Source: Ectobius pallidus (taxonomy: Eukaryota; Arthropoda; Insecta; Blattodea; Ectobiidae). Taken from it: 64,000 bases of DNA. Both the position numbers and the translations under genes were made by a program. Within the stretch, counting starts at the first letter, position 1, and each line of letters opens with the position of its first letter. This document shows, one piece after another, positions 24,030 through 35,688 of this stretch. The DNA is taken from positions 86,897,432 through 86,961,431 of the forward strand of contig CAXKWD010000009.1 of assembly GCA_964059195.1 (NCBI GenBank), read 5' to 3'. The notes below the pieces were generated by a model. The model did no database searches and was not told where the DNA came from. It saw only the letters and a program-made list of their open reading frames with translations.

Positions 24030-25885
24030 CCTTTTCATTGCTACTGATGTATAAATGCGTCGTCTATAAAATTATATATAAGCATATATATAAGATTAAA
24101 AGAGTGGTTATTGATGTTAAAATATGAAGATTTTCATCTACATGTTAGGTTGGCGTTTACGAAAACAAGCTACTCCAATTAAATTTTCCTAATCGATTTT
24201 AAACTTAGAGCCCACTGATGATTTTACTTGGTGATGGACTCTAGAATACAGAAAATATTAGTCCTAAGTCAATAGTAACTTTATATACCTTGAGTCAATT
24301 GTGTCCAGTTCGAATTTCTACAGTCAGTCGCTCTTTGATCCTAACATTATCATCCCACCTTCGTCTCGGTTGCCCTACTGGTAATTTTCCTTTTGGTCTT
24401 CCCATTAAAATTGTGTAAAATGCCCATCTCCACTCCCTTTCGAGGAACACATCCAGACCTTACTAACCACATTCATTTAATTAATCTTACAATATTAGGA
24501 GACTGTAGAGCTTTCTTCATTCCCCTGACATCCCATTCTTTTTGGTCCAAATATTTTCTTAAAAACTTTGTTTTAAAATACTTTCAACTTGTGTTCCGCC
24601 TGCAATGTAAGTGAGCATGTTCACATTCATACGAAACTACTAAGATTGCAGTTTTATAAGGTAGTTATAAATATAGGCCTAAGTGAACTTATTGTTTACC
24701 TTTCTTTCTATCTCCTTAAATCCCTCCCCGAAAGAAAATTCTGCGTCCGCCACTGTACACGACATTCTACCATGCCGTCCTGATGTGGTTGTGAAGGCAC
24801 ATGCGATCAAGTGAAATGTTATATAGTTTCCTTATTTAACACTCAGGTTCTATTTGTCCCTTCTTTTTAGCTTTTTAGCTTTTGACTCTACTCTGTACAG
24901 CTAAGCTTACTAGTGTGATCTTTGCTTATGAACTTTGGTTTGGAAATATATTTCTTCGTAAATCTGAATTCAAAAAAGTATTTCGTGTTTATTTACGATT
25001 ATAGCCTATCTGCCACCAGACTTGTAACCTTTATATTTTACCGCCCTTAATAATGGTTTCCGCAATTAAGGTTATACAGTAGCCTATAAGGGTATGGGTA
25101 TTTTGCAATACCGGAATTCTATCCAAACCTAAATTATTCCGATATTCGGTCAATGCTTGTAATTTTATCCATACTGTAGTTACCGTCATAGACGTATCGA
25201 TGATGCCCGCATCTTGTATAAGTTAAGGTAGCTTAGAAGAGGATTTGCTTTTGTTGTATTACAGCTTAGAATGCTTGCAGATCTGAGTATAGCAGTGTTA
25301 AATAGTACACCTTGCATTTGAAATGAAATGTTTGTTAACATACAGATATTATGACTGCCTGCTTTATCTTGGTATTGTGTCAGCAACGTCGAAACGGTTG
25401 ATATAGGCCCTAAAAGCACGATAATTAAGTAAAATATATATTACCGCGTTATAAATATTCACTCCATCCTAATTTTGCAAAGACATGGAACATTTATCAA
25501 ACAGATTTGAAGCAAAATTATGATTATCCTATTTTATTTTTCATATCCTCTTGTAATCTTCCATAATTTAGAATTACAACCTAAACTCTTTAAAAAATTC
25601 GGCAAATTCAGAATACTAACTTTTGTTAATTTACGTATAACCGTTCGGGTGCTACAGAAGAACTGACGCACAAAAGCCTTTCAGAGCTTAATAACCAATC
25701 ATAAATTGAAACTATCAGTGAGCTCGAAATCAATAAAAATAATTTTCAGTGGAATAGCTGGCTTCTAAAGGTAATAAACCTAATACTCTGATAAAAAGCC
25801 TCACATTAGCAATATTCATAGTTAAATAACTGATTTAATCGGCTGTACGAAGTGACGCATTTATACGTCAGTAGCAATGAAAAGG
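24030..25885. mobile_element. piggyBac-like TTAA element, 1,856 bp, non-autonomous
   Basis: Terminal inverted repeats of about 33 bp with one mismatch start ccttttcattgctactga on both ends and continue with gtataaatgcgtc. Each end is directly abutted by TTAA (24026-24029 and 25886-25889), the hallmark target site of piggyBac elements. No piggyBac transposase domain is recognisable in any frame, so it is a non-autonomous or gutted copy. Related end fragments lie at 4930-5075 and 5425-5640. Confidence 0.8.
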
Positions 25886-25973
25886 TTAACTGATCGATAT
25901 ATCTGATGAAAGTTCATTGACTGAAAGGGATTTAGCCTGAGTGCATTGATTAAAACTAGTAATATGTTTAAAT

Positions 25974-26275
25974 GAGCACCGGCATAGCCGAGTGGTTAGC
26001 GTTGCTGATAACGATTCTCAGGTCTGGGTTTGATCCCCGGCATCTCAACATTTTCTGAGGTAGGGAGGACTGGAACGGAATGCACTCGGTTTCGTGACAC
26101 CAACTGATGAGCTGCTTCATAAACAGGTAGGGTCTCGAAAGCCATCAATAAGGGCCAATAAGTGTCGGAATGCTGACTCCATGCCCTCCCCATTCTGCCA
26201 TATGCCCATGGTAAACGAGGCAGTGGTACGAGTCACCCTTAGTCCTACAAGGGATGTAGCGCAACGGATTTTAAT
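25974..26275 (+). repeat. SINE-C, full-length copy
   Basis: A-box-like tagccgagtgg (25985-25995) and B-box-like ggtttgatccc (26027-26037) form a tRNA-like head. The body includes ctgaggtagggaggactgg, gcactcggtttcgtgacacc, gtcggaatgctgactcc and gggatgtagcgcaacgga. The body order matches 17688-17931 in reverse complement. Confidence 0.8.
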
Positions 26276-26407
26276 ACAGTATATTTAAATAAAACGCGTA
26301 GAATTATATTTGAAAAAATCACACATTCTGAAAGAATGGAACTGGATATATTACAACCCAATGCAATTCCTTGTAAAGGCACGGTACGTTTAAGAAAAGT
26401 AACGCAG

Positions 26408-26540
26408 ACTGTTTATTTATTTATTTAACTAAAGGTCCCAACGAGCCAATTGCTCACATTAAGGGACAGTATTACAAAGGATGACAAACTTCAAAGTTAT
26501 TATAATAAAATTGTTACAATAGTTTACACAAATACAGTAA
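26408..26540 (+). repeat. Repeat with tttatttatttatt head (pair with 43383)
   Basis: The words tttatttatttatttaac, aaaggtccca, gctcacattaagggacagt and acaaag recur at 43383-43470 (there aaaggtcccaaagagc, ggctcgcataaagggacagt). It is an interspersed repeat end of unknown class. Confidence 0.6.
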
Positions 26541-28174
26541 GTATAATAGAGATATTGTCCACTTAATCATTTAATAGAAAAATCTTCAACTTTTTTTAAA
26601 TTATTTTAGGTTTTTACAGATCTTATTTCCTAAGCTCTTAAAAAAAATTAGTGAGGTAATACGGTAACATCTGAACAGCAGGTCATTGCATTTTCTGGCG
26701 TTCCTCTTGAAGCTGGAAATCGCTATATGTACTATAATTCTTAATTGCTAATGAAGAAAGCATGTCTATGTCAAGAAGGGGAAAAAAAAGTATAGTCCCA
26801 ATGAAGGGGGCACCTCTCGCGGTACGCACAGACGCTGCGAATTTTTGTTTTTCACCGATGCATGATAACCAACTGTGTTTCTTGCATCGTGTTTATCAGT
26901 ACAACGACATTAAGATAAGTAGTGGCAGTTAGGTTAGGAATGGTGATATCAGTGTTAGTGACATTGTAGCGTTAGGTTGGTGGCAGTTAGGTTAGGGGCA
27001 TAGCACTGAATTTACTGCATTAGCATTGTGCCTAATCTCTTGTTTTCTTCTGTTGATCACTCCTTGCCCAGCAGTTTCGCTATGTGACGTCACATCATCA
27101 AGTCAAATCACGAGCCTCTCGGTTCTGCGAAGTAAATATGGCGTAAATTTCGTTACTTTCAGCCAATCGCAATATAACTTAAAACAAAGTTTTATTAAGT
27201 CGAGTACTTTGGACTAAATAATTATTCGGCAAGACATCTCTCCACAGATCGAGGCATAACAAAATAAATGTGATTTTAGGTGTTCTATGAAGAGAATAAT
27301 TTTGAAGTACCCGGTATGTCCCTCTTCATTGGAACTTTACCGAAATAATACTTTTAGAACCCTAAATGGTTTCAAACTTCTAACTGTATACACAAAGTCA
27401 ACTACATCTACATCATATTAACATAATCCTAACCTAACATTTGCCAAGCAGATATCAAGTACTCTACTGATCAGCCGGCTATGCATTACTTGGACATGCA
27501 AAACTCATTCATGTACAGTATGTAATACATGTAAAGAAAACCAGCTATTAAACACATCATCCAAGGCTAAATTCAAGATAATCGTAAATAAATAAATTTC
27601 TGTTTCCAGTTTGAGGCGTTCACACGAATGTTTATGTAACTTATATTTGAAGTTACAACACAACGGGACATTGCAAGAACTAGTCTATTATTTACCTTAG
27701 TATTTGTTGGGAAGTGCGACAATACACTGCCGGTGGATGTCAGACTGTGTGAAGATTTCTTCCTGAAGTCCACGGGGACTTGGAGAAACCGGCTAAAATT
27801 AGTCCTCATGCTTCGGCGGTTATTGTACTTCTGTTTAGCGATCAACAGACAGGCGTGTGTGCAATGACATACCCGCTCTCCTCACTCTCACCCCCTGTAA
27901 TCGATTCGGCCCTGTTAGGCACCAATACCGCGTATCGATGACAGACTTCCGACCCAACAAACCATGTACATTAGCATAAATAATAAACAGTTCTGCGCAA
28001 ATTCATGTTACAGCTCACTTTTTATCATGCCAGATTTTATCAGATTTCGATTACGTCAGATTTGTTGTATGAATGTAGGCCTATGTATTGAACTTGAACG
28101 GTATCTACTGCAAATTTAACTAAATTTACTGTAGGTGAGAAATCACTATTGTCAGGTCACATTTATAATATTTG
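26541..28174. other. No gene recognised
   Basis: I found no supportable exon. Between 26900 and 27000 there are several gttaggtt words. The less AT-rich patch 27700-27960 has an open frame on the minus strand (27573-27845) without recognisable motif or clear splice context. It is the best place to look for an unrecognised host exon in this stretch. Confidence 0.3.
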
Positions 28175-28466
28175 GGGTACACCATAGCTTAGTGGTTGAG
28201 GCGCTGCGCTATAAACCGGAAGGTCGCGGGTTCGATCCTCGATGAGGTCGTTGGAACTTTTCACTTGACCTAATCCTTATGGTGGCACTGTGGCCCTGGG
28301 GTCGACTCAGCCTATGAGTACCAGGAGCCATCCTGAGGGTAAAGGCAGCAGGTGCGTAAGGCTGACAACCTTACCACCTTCACATGCCGAATGTCTAAAA
28401 TCTGGGAGCCTCAACCTCCTGGAACCCTCTGGGCCTCCAACACTTGTATAGGGAACACTTTACTTT
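28175..28466 (+). repeat. SINE-A, third long copy
   Basis: Head gggtacaccatagcttagtg (A-box tagcttagtgg), ccggaaggtcgcgggttcga (B-box) and the body words cctaatccttatggtggcac, gctgacaaccttaccacc and gggagcctcaacctcctgg match the 8732 copy closely. It lacks about 20 bp in the middle relative to that copy (tcagcc joined to tatgagtacc). Confidence 0.85.
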
Positions 28467-29455
28467 GTTATTTATAATACTTATTGAATGGTATGGAACG
28501 GCAATAGGACAAAAACACATATTTGAGGCGCAGGTTCCCTTATTGCCATCGTTTAGGAAAATTGTTTTTCGTGCCGGAAGGAACTTTTTTCTCATTAAAT
28601 GTAAAAAAGTCTTAACATAATTTGTTAAAAGTCTGAACTGTTTAAAATCTAAAAATATAATTTGATTTGATTTCTCATTTTGTGTTATGTTCTTCACTGA
28701 CAGAAACACATACACAAATGCATACTCACAGGTACGATTCTGAAAACTATTTTTGGACTCAAGAGTCCTCAAAATGTGTATTAATAACAATTTGAAATTA
28801 AACTTGGGTTAATCTTAATACTTCCTGTACATAACCTACAGTACGGCACCTACTGAACTATACTGAAAAAAAGAGGCGAATTTAAGGGGGGAGCGAGGAA
28901 GTCCTGCCCCCAAATGCTCTGCTCAATTCCATATCGAATTTCAGTTTATCCTACACTTTTCTATCGAGTAAAATGCTGGCCTTAACTTACTTATGTAAGA
29001 TAATGCAAACTGGGGCATTGCAAAATAAGGATAATATGTGTATGTCTCAAGATTTTGCAGGAGATATCTGATGTCAACAAACTTGTACCTGAGTTATTCC
29101 ATGTAAAATCAGAAGGCAAAAAACCTCTTAGACACTTCTTTTTTCATTCTAATGTGGTCTATAATATATGGAAAAAAAAATTGATTCTTAGAAGTAATAG
29201 TTTTTTATGTTATGGGATTTCAAAAATTTGGCTACTTGTAATAACCACTTTTTGTATTTATTTTTTCCTGACTACACCATAGTTCAAAATACCTTTTTGA
29301 AGATACAGATGCAAAGAAAAATATTATTTTTTAATTCTTCAGTACAAAGTTTCTATGAAGAAAATACTCTGAGAAAAAATATAAAATATGAGTCTTCTTT
29401 AGCACTCTGCACGGAATTCACTGGATGTTGCAGCACAGGTTATGCGGTCCATAGA
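28467..29455. other. No gene recognised
   Basis: The stretch 29055-29455 has a plus-strand open frame without known motif (KSEGKKPLRHFFFH). The long minus-strand frame 28395-28790 starts outside and ends inside the SINE and has no recognisable domain. Nothing here is supported as a gene. Confidence 0.3.
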
Positions 29456-29852
29456 TAGGCTTGCCAGATTTCTGAAATGTTCAACCGGGACACAGGAATG
29501 CCCCCCAGCGTCGCGGGTTTTTAGTGTTTTTTAGAGGGTAGTTCATTCTCAATGCTATGAATTAATGGTTACTGATTAGGAACCTAAACCAGGGGTAGTA
29601 ATAAATGACATAAGCATATCAATTTAAATATTTTATTTCTAACATGTTAATATTTAAAAGTTACTTAAGTAAGAAGAAACACTTTTAATAAGGAATAACA
29701 ATTTGAACAATATTTACATGTACTTTTCATTGGCTAGGACTTTTGACTATTTTGGTCATCTAGAAAATCAAATTTAATTTTTACCGGTACGTGAAGTAAA
29801 CCGGCCGGGACACCGGGATTTTTTCTGAAAACCGGGATGTCTGGCAAGCCTA
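29456..29852. mobile_element. hAT-type MITE, 397 bp, with perfect 8-bp duplication
   Basis: Ends taggcttgccaga (left) and its near complement tctggcaagccta (right) are flanked by an exact duplication tccataga at 29448-29455 and 29853-29860. Subterminal ccgggac/ccgggat words occur near both ends. The target duplication size and the TAGG..TGCCA end type place it in hAT. No coding capacity. Confidence 0.85.
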
Positions 29853-29860
29853 TCCATAGA

Positions 29861-30905
29861 TTGTTTTCCAAGACTCTGATAGGCCAGCTATGATCGTTCA
29901 ATTTAATTAGATTATGTCGGACAATGGTGCCAGTAGCTTTACACATGGGATGAAGCATGAGGTTAATGACGGGTAGAACGAGGTTTTGAGATATAATCTA
30001 GGTTTGTGACAGGTTAGGTTTGGTTAGCTATGATTGGTTTAGTTTAGTGACATGTAGCTCTAGTGGCAATACCATAACCACAGTCGTCATCATCATCATC
30101 AGATTGCATACACTGTTTCACAATGAGAATGATTATACACACTGTTTTCCCTGTAACCGGTACAAATTATGCCATTTTTAGGTTATATAAGTGCTCACTT
30201 CATCACGATTTTTTCTTTAATTTCTCAAATTTCTCAAATTTGTAAGAACAAACTGAGTTTATATGTGAATTCTATATGTTCTAAAGAATATTACAACTAC
30301 AAACATGGGAATTTTTCGTGTTTTTAAGAAAAGAAATTACAGAGTCGATTTCTAGATGCATGCAGAGTGCCAAAGAATCCCCTAAAACATATATAATGGG
30401 GTCTTTTAATTGGTTTGAAACTTTAAGGAACAGTAGTGGTGTATCTGTAAAAATTTCATAATGGGATGTACAAAACTGAGCTTTTAACAAATTAGAAGGT
30501 ACTCACTGTCATGATACTCCTGCCCGCAATACACTCGCTGCTATGAATGTGATGTGTTGTAGCTGGCCTACTCAAATCATGAGAGGTGGTGCAACACAAC
30601 TCCTGAAAAAAGCTTCGCCTCACATCACCACATGCAATTTTGAACCTTAAGTGTGTTAAAGCATTAATGAAACTTGCTAAAAAATTGGCTCCCCTAAGCG
30701 AAACCATTAAGATTCTAAGATTTCCCACGTGTGGGATGCTATATTTTAGCCTATCGGAGAGCTCCTTATATGTTCTCAGGAAAAGGGTGCAAACTTATTA
30801 CAATTTTTGGACTATTTTGTTGCGGGTGTAGGAATATGAAAATCACGTATATATATTAAGAATACTTTCAATCGAGGCTGTCTTGCTCCAAAACATATTT
30901 AGCGT
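29861..30905. other. No gene recognised
   Basis: AT-rich sequence with a short catcatcatcatcatc tract (about 30085-30100). Open frames have no recognisable domains. Confidence 0.3.
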
Positions 30906-31437
30906 TTAAAAATTTTAAACCTCTTTGTAGAATGGTATACACACTTAAATTTCATTCATCACTACAACTAATATCTTCAAAGATATTTATGATAGTGTAG
31001 GAGCATTTTTAGAAACCATTAATGTTACAGAAGAAGTTATTTCATTACAATGTATTCTTTCTGAGTTTTGTGTTAAAAGTGATTTTTCATCTATTCAAGA
31101 TTTAGTCATGAAATTTAAATGACAGCTTGAGCATCCTAGATAAAGAACGGTCCCATTTTCAATATTTATTTATTTCATTGCCAGTTTTCCTAATTACTCT
31201 ATACGAAAATCCTTAAGAGTTATTTAGGGTTTAAAAATTTTAAAACTCTATGTACCTATAGAATGGTATACACCCCTAAATTTCATTCATCAGTACAACT
31301 AATCCACTCCTCTTCAAAGATATTTATGATAGTGTAAAAGCATTTTCAGAAACCATTAATGTGACGGAAGAAGTTATTTCATTACAATGTATTCTCTGTG
31401 AGTTTTGTGTTAAAAGTGATTTTTCATCTATTCAACC
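30906..31437 (+). repeat. Direct duplication of about 205 bp, two copies
   Basis: Copies at about 30906-31112 and 31228-31437 share taaaaattttaaa, atggtatacac, taaatttcattcatca, tcaaagatatttatgatagt and gaagaagttatttcattaca with only scattered differences. Each keeps one open stretch reading IFKDIYDSV then ETINVTEEVISLQCIL. The following sequence contains a hAT C-terminus, so the duplicated block is probably part of a broken hAT transposase, though its own homology is not recognised. Confidence 0.7.
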
Positions 31438-31576
31438 TCCTGTAAAATTCTATGAGAAAGAAATGTTATGAAGATGAAACTGAAAGTGGATAACAGTATG
31501 CATTATGGAGAGAGAAATGGTCTTGCAAAACAGACATTCCTTAAACTGCCATGGATGCTATGGCTAAATATGATAA

Positions 31577-31833
31577 GGAATACTTCCCTATATCTACATT
31601 CTTCTATTAGCAGTTTTGCCAGTTTCCACTATTTCTGCAGAAAGAAATTTCTCCATGCTAAAACATATTTTTGTTCAACCATACTATAATATCTTATCAA
31701 ATGTGAAATAACAGTATCTTAACGACATCCATTGTAATAAAGATTTTCATTACAACACTGATGTGGTATCAATTAATATCGAACACAGAACAATCTCTGA
31801 AGTCTTGACAGCAGCAAATGAATCTGCATAATA
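31577..31833 (+). pseudogene. hAT transposase C-terminal relic
   Basis: The frame at 31577-31707 reads YILLLAVLPVSTISAERNFS then MLKHIF, the hAT dimerisation signature (LPVST-SAER-FS-LK). After one stop codon the same frame continues LNDIHCNKDFHYNTDVVS to a natural stop at about 31831. The upstream catalytic part is not intact; only the duplicated block precedes it. No terminal repeats were found. Confidence 0.8.
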
Positions 31834-32011
31834 AACAACCTGTATTTTAAATAAAATCAATTCTGTTCTTATTACGAGTAATTTTAATATTATATTAAAT
31901 TGAGTTCATTTTGTATTTTAAAAGTCTGTTAGTTTGATGTTAAAAGGTCAAAAGCAGCTTCAAGTTTCTTATATGCAATCACTTGCCATCTATCACAGAA
32001 GATGAGAACTA

Positions 32012-32691
32012 CAGTGAGTCCCAAACAAGAGTTGGCCAATGACGCGGGTTTCTGTGTCGCGGCGGGCACAACTCCAACCCCCGAGCGATCAGGTGAAATA
32101 TCTATGCTAATAAAGCCACGATCCATGTAATGATTCAGGTTCTCACAATTACCGTTAAAATGACAATGAAAATAACCACGTACCTCATCACAAGAGATGT
32201 TGGAAATGTTCTCCTCTTGCAAATGCACAACACTGGCACCTTTTTAGGGAATTTTCTTTCATGCGCATAAGTTCAGCTTCCGAGATAGAGTTAATTTCTC
32301 TTGTGATACTGTCTTTAAGTTCTTCTAACAATAGCCTATGTGACTATTATTTAAGGAGGAACTTGAAAAATAAAGTGTATAGGTCAATTCCCCACACATT
32401 AGAACATTAGAAGAGAAATTAACTCTTATCTCAGAAGCTGACCTTACGCACATAAAAGAAAATTCCCTAAAAAGGTGCCAGTATTGTTTGTATACAAGAG
32501 GAGAACATTTCCAACATCTCTTGTTGGTTATTTGCATTGTAATTTTAACTGTATTTCTGAGAACCTGAATCATTACACCGATCGCGGCTTTATTAGCGTA
32601 GAAATTTCACCCAATCGCCCGGGAGTTGGAGCTGTGTCCGCCGCGACACAGAAACCCCCATCATTGGCCAACTCTTGTGTGGGACTCACTG
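32012..32691. mobile_element. Foldback Tc1/mariner-type element, 680 bp
   Basis: The two halves are inverted copies of each other over more than 250 bp. The ends are cagtgagtccc and its complement, directly bounded by TA at 32010-32011 and 32692-32693. Arms carry agttggccaatga, gaaacccgc-type, gtaatgattcaggttctcac and cacaagagatgttggaaatg words. Read inward from either end, the arm contains an open frame with NISCDEV, NCENLNHY and DISPDR. The second copy at 58424-59115 keeps the same frame. It has no transposase motif. Confidence 0.85.
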
Positions 32692-32693
32692 TA

Positions 32694-34031
32694 CAAGAAC
32701 TTACTAACAGCTTATCACTGAGCTCAACTGAAACTTTTGTTTTTTATCAATCTTAAAACTCAAAACGGGGTTAGTTTCCCATTCTACTGGATTCGTTAAC
32801 TTTGTTTTTTACTCACGTAAAACGGCAAAATTTCATGTACTATTATTCTCCAGAAGTTTTAGAATCCATATAAGAGCACATTTTGTTTCTAAGAATATTT
32901 TAAATATGGGTAAAATCGGTAAGAAGTTCACAAAAAACTAACCTAAAATGGCGCTCAGATTGGAATCACAATAATACAGAATCAGCTGCTAGAAACAGCG
33001 CAGGTGCATGCTGGGAAGAAGCCGATGGGTCACGTGGTGCTGGAATCAGCTGCCAACGTGATAATGGTCAGACAACCCTCCGGAAGATATAATATGCCAC
33101 ATTTTCGAAACCGACAAACAGTGTATCGTACATTATTCTAAAATGCAAGGGCGCTTCGCTTCGGCTGCCGCCTCCGCTCGCGCACTTAACTAATGTGGTT
33201 AGTGTTTTGCATTATTTAGCTTTATGTAGAGGTTGCAGGACCGTATGGAACAGACCAATGACATGCAAGGTCGTTGGGAGCCAATGGGAATGTTGGTCTG
33301 CAAGCCAGAGACCGCATACCAACGCCGAACATCGCGTGCCAAAATCCAGTAGAGTGGGAAACTAAACCCCTCAAAACTTAAACATCTGGTCAAACAGAAC
33401 AGTTGAATGTATCTTGCCTATAATGGTAATTAAGATACTCAGTCAGCCAATTTGGTCTCATTCCAATACGCTTCTTCTCATGGACATTATAAATGCATAT
33501 ACCAAGTTTCATGAAAATTCAATAAAGCATGTGAGTTATCCAGCATACAGACACATGGACAGACAGACATTTTCCCATCCCGCACACAATCTCATAAAGT
33601 ACCATTCTGGCTCTTAATAAAAACTAGAACTCTGTAAAAGATATTGCACAAATCACTGCCTGGGTTCCTAAAGACTTTGCCAGAAATCAACAAATAAACA
33701 GTTCAGACTTGAAATCATTGGCTTGCTTCATAAGACAGCCTAGTCTCAGGTGGCCATGGATTCAGATAACACTGACCTAAGCCTGCTATGTTCCACTGGG
33801 AATTTATCTGTAGAGATATCTTTCAGTTTTAGGAGTAAATTGAGTAAGCTAAAGCTGAAGGTGAAGTTGAAAGTTCACTAACTCAATTTGATCTTGAAAA
33901 CCAAATTACACAAATAAGGAGCCTTTGTGTAATGTCCACTCCGTGAGCAGTTGTGACAAAACTTATTTTGCTGAGATATTTCTAGTACAATCAGAACCAT
34001 ATAATTGTGTAATCATTGAGAAATCAGGATA
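32694..34031. other. Intergenic region upstream of the Star-like gene
   Basis: A GC-rich patch (cttcgcttcggctgccgcct) lies at about 33150-33185. At 33480-33600 there is caagtttcatgaaaattcaa followed by gacacatggacagacagaca, a tail often seen at the 3' end of arthropod interspersed repeats. A possible splice acceptor (gatatttctag) precedes the start codon by about 45 bp, so a 5' non-coding exon may lie here. No TATA-like promoter could be assigned. Confidence 0.35.
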
Positions 34032-34958
34032 ATGGTATATTCTCCACTAACATTAGTTCTCTGTAAATACCGGTTCACAAACAATAAGTGTCGATTTTTA
34101 CCAATTCTATTTGCAGTAGTCGTAATAATATATATCAGTGTGTTGTTTCTTGATAACAATCAGCAGTCATATGATGAGACCGACAGACTTACTCTTCAGA
34201 ACAACTATACTGATGACACTGGAGATGAATTTTTGAATGGACCAAAGATAAGTATGGACAATCCCAGGCTTATTGGAAAGATCCGTAGGAAATTTCTGAT
34301 GAATCCATTTCCTCAATCTGTGCCATACAAACTGAATAATGATGTAGCATATAATCCTTCAATGGGTCAGGCACAGAAAATTATGACTATCTTGAAGGGG
34401 AAGAAAAATGGTTTCTTTGTCGAGTGTGGAGCATTTGATGGAGAGACCCGATCCAACACCCTGGAGTTTGAACGATTATACAATTGGACAGGTCTGCTAA
34501 TAGAGGCAGATCCTATTAACTTCAAAAACATGGTTATGAAGAAAAGAAAAGCCTATATGTCCCCCACTTGTCTCAGTCCTGAGCCATATCCAGTGAAGGT
34601 TGCGTTCAAACAGGCATTCAATGTTGGTAAAATATCCAGGTATCCAGCAGGGTTTAACGTGAAGGGACATGTGGATGTTCAATGCTTTCCTTTATATTCT
34701 TACTTGGTTGCTCTGAATCGAACAACAATTAACTACTTCAGACTGGATGTAGAAGGAAGTGAATTAGATGTACTTAAGACTATTCCATTTGAAAAGCTTG
34801 ATATTCAGACAATGTCCATAGAGTTTCTTCATGTGAAAAACGGAAAGAAGGCTCTGCAGAACTTTGTTGAGAGTCAAGGCTACAGTTTACACAGTGTAGT
34901 CATCCATGCGAATAACCTTGCTAATGATTTTATTTTCGTCAAGTCCTCAATGTTTTAG
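34032..34958 (+). CDS. Star-like FkbM-family methyltransferase-fold membrane protein
   Basis: A 308-residue single-exon protein. The ATG at 34032 is preceded in frame by TGA at 34017-34019, so it is the first possible start. Residues 22-40 (FLPILFAVVVIIYISVLFL) form one hydrophobic segment after a basic N-terminus, predicting a type II membrane protein with a lumenal or extracellular C-terminus. Residues 126-301 have the FkbM (Methyltransf_21) pattern: GFFVECGAFDGE (127-138, SAM-binding motif I), LLIEAD (155-160), and FRLDVEGSELDVLK (236-249), followed by IEFLH. Possible N-glycosylation sites are NYT (58), NWT (151) and NRT (229). This layout matches insect Star and Star-like proteins; Drosophila Star acts in EGF-ligand trafficking in the secretory pathway. 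Whether this paralogue has that role or methylates anything is unknown. The lack of introns could mean a retrocopy, but the frame is intact. Confidence 0.85.
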   Translation: MVYSPLTLVLCKYRFTNNKCRFLPILFAVVVIIYISVLFLDNNQQSYDETDRLTLQNNYTDDTGDEFLNGPKISMDNPRLIGKIRRKFLMNPFPQSVPYKLNNDVAYNPSMGQAQKIMTILKGKKNGFFVECGAFDGETRSNTLEFERLYNWTGLLIEADPINFKNMVMKKRKAYMSPTCLSPEPYPVKVAFKQAFNVGKISRYPAGFNVKGHVDVQCFPLYSYLVALNRTTINYFRLDVEGSELDVLKTIPFEKLDIQTMSIEFLHVKNGKKALQNFVESQGYSLHSVVIHANNLANDFIFVKSSMF

Positions 34959-35680
34959 AATTATGTTATAAGTTAAAAGTTAATTAGTGAGTAAATTACA
35001 GTATCTATAAAATTACAGTATCTTACCCCATTACACACAAAACTTTGCGATGCTTGTGGTTTCTTATAATGTTTTTCTTTATTTTATGTTGGCAACGAAT
35101 CTCCTTCTCATTTGTGTTCTACACCAGCCCTGGATGAGCCAATCTCTTATTAGTTTGAGTTCAAGTCTGAGCATGCATTAGCCTATGAACATCGCTCATT
35201 AAGTGGAGGATTGAAGAAATTCCTTTGTAAATAGTGTCTTCTATATTATATATACAGTCATTTGAAGTAAACAAAGAACACGGACAACAAACTGAAAGTT
35301 ATTACAAGGTTAAGATTAATTCTGCAATATATTCTCCCAATGAATCTAGAGGCTCTTAGCTGTAACAGCCATTGTGAAAGAAAGGGGAGGAGCAGGGGTT
35401 TGGATTAAGCATGGCAGAGCAGAAATTTTGTTGAAAATTATTAAAATTGCCTGGTTCCTGGGTAAAGGTATAGAATGTGGGTTTGGTTCAGAAAGTATTA
35501 TTACAGTGCCCATGTTTACAGTCTCACAGGACTTACGTATAACACATGTATTTATGCTGAAAATTTTGATTTAGGGTCAATATCAACACTTCCTCTAACT
35601 ATAGTACCTATAGAATACAGGCAGAAAATGTAAAAATCTTCTTGAATTACAGTTATAATCAAGAATGTAATTTAATATAA
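34959..35680. other. Convergent intergenic region, 3' ends of two genes
   Basis: The stop codons of the Star-like gene (34958) and Nup214 (35986) face each other 1,027 bp apart. On the plus strand a candidate poly(A) signal aataaa lies at 35844-35849, inside the presumed Nup214 3' UTR; an attaaa occurs near 35440. A short plus-strand frame at 35374-35574 is not supported. Confidence 0.5.
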
Positions 35681-35688
35681 TTCCTCCT

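Noticed and set aside
28395..28790. 131-residue minus-strand open frame
   Set aside because: It overlaps the 3' end of SINE-A, has no recognisable motif and no splice or start support.
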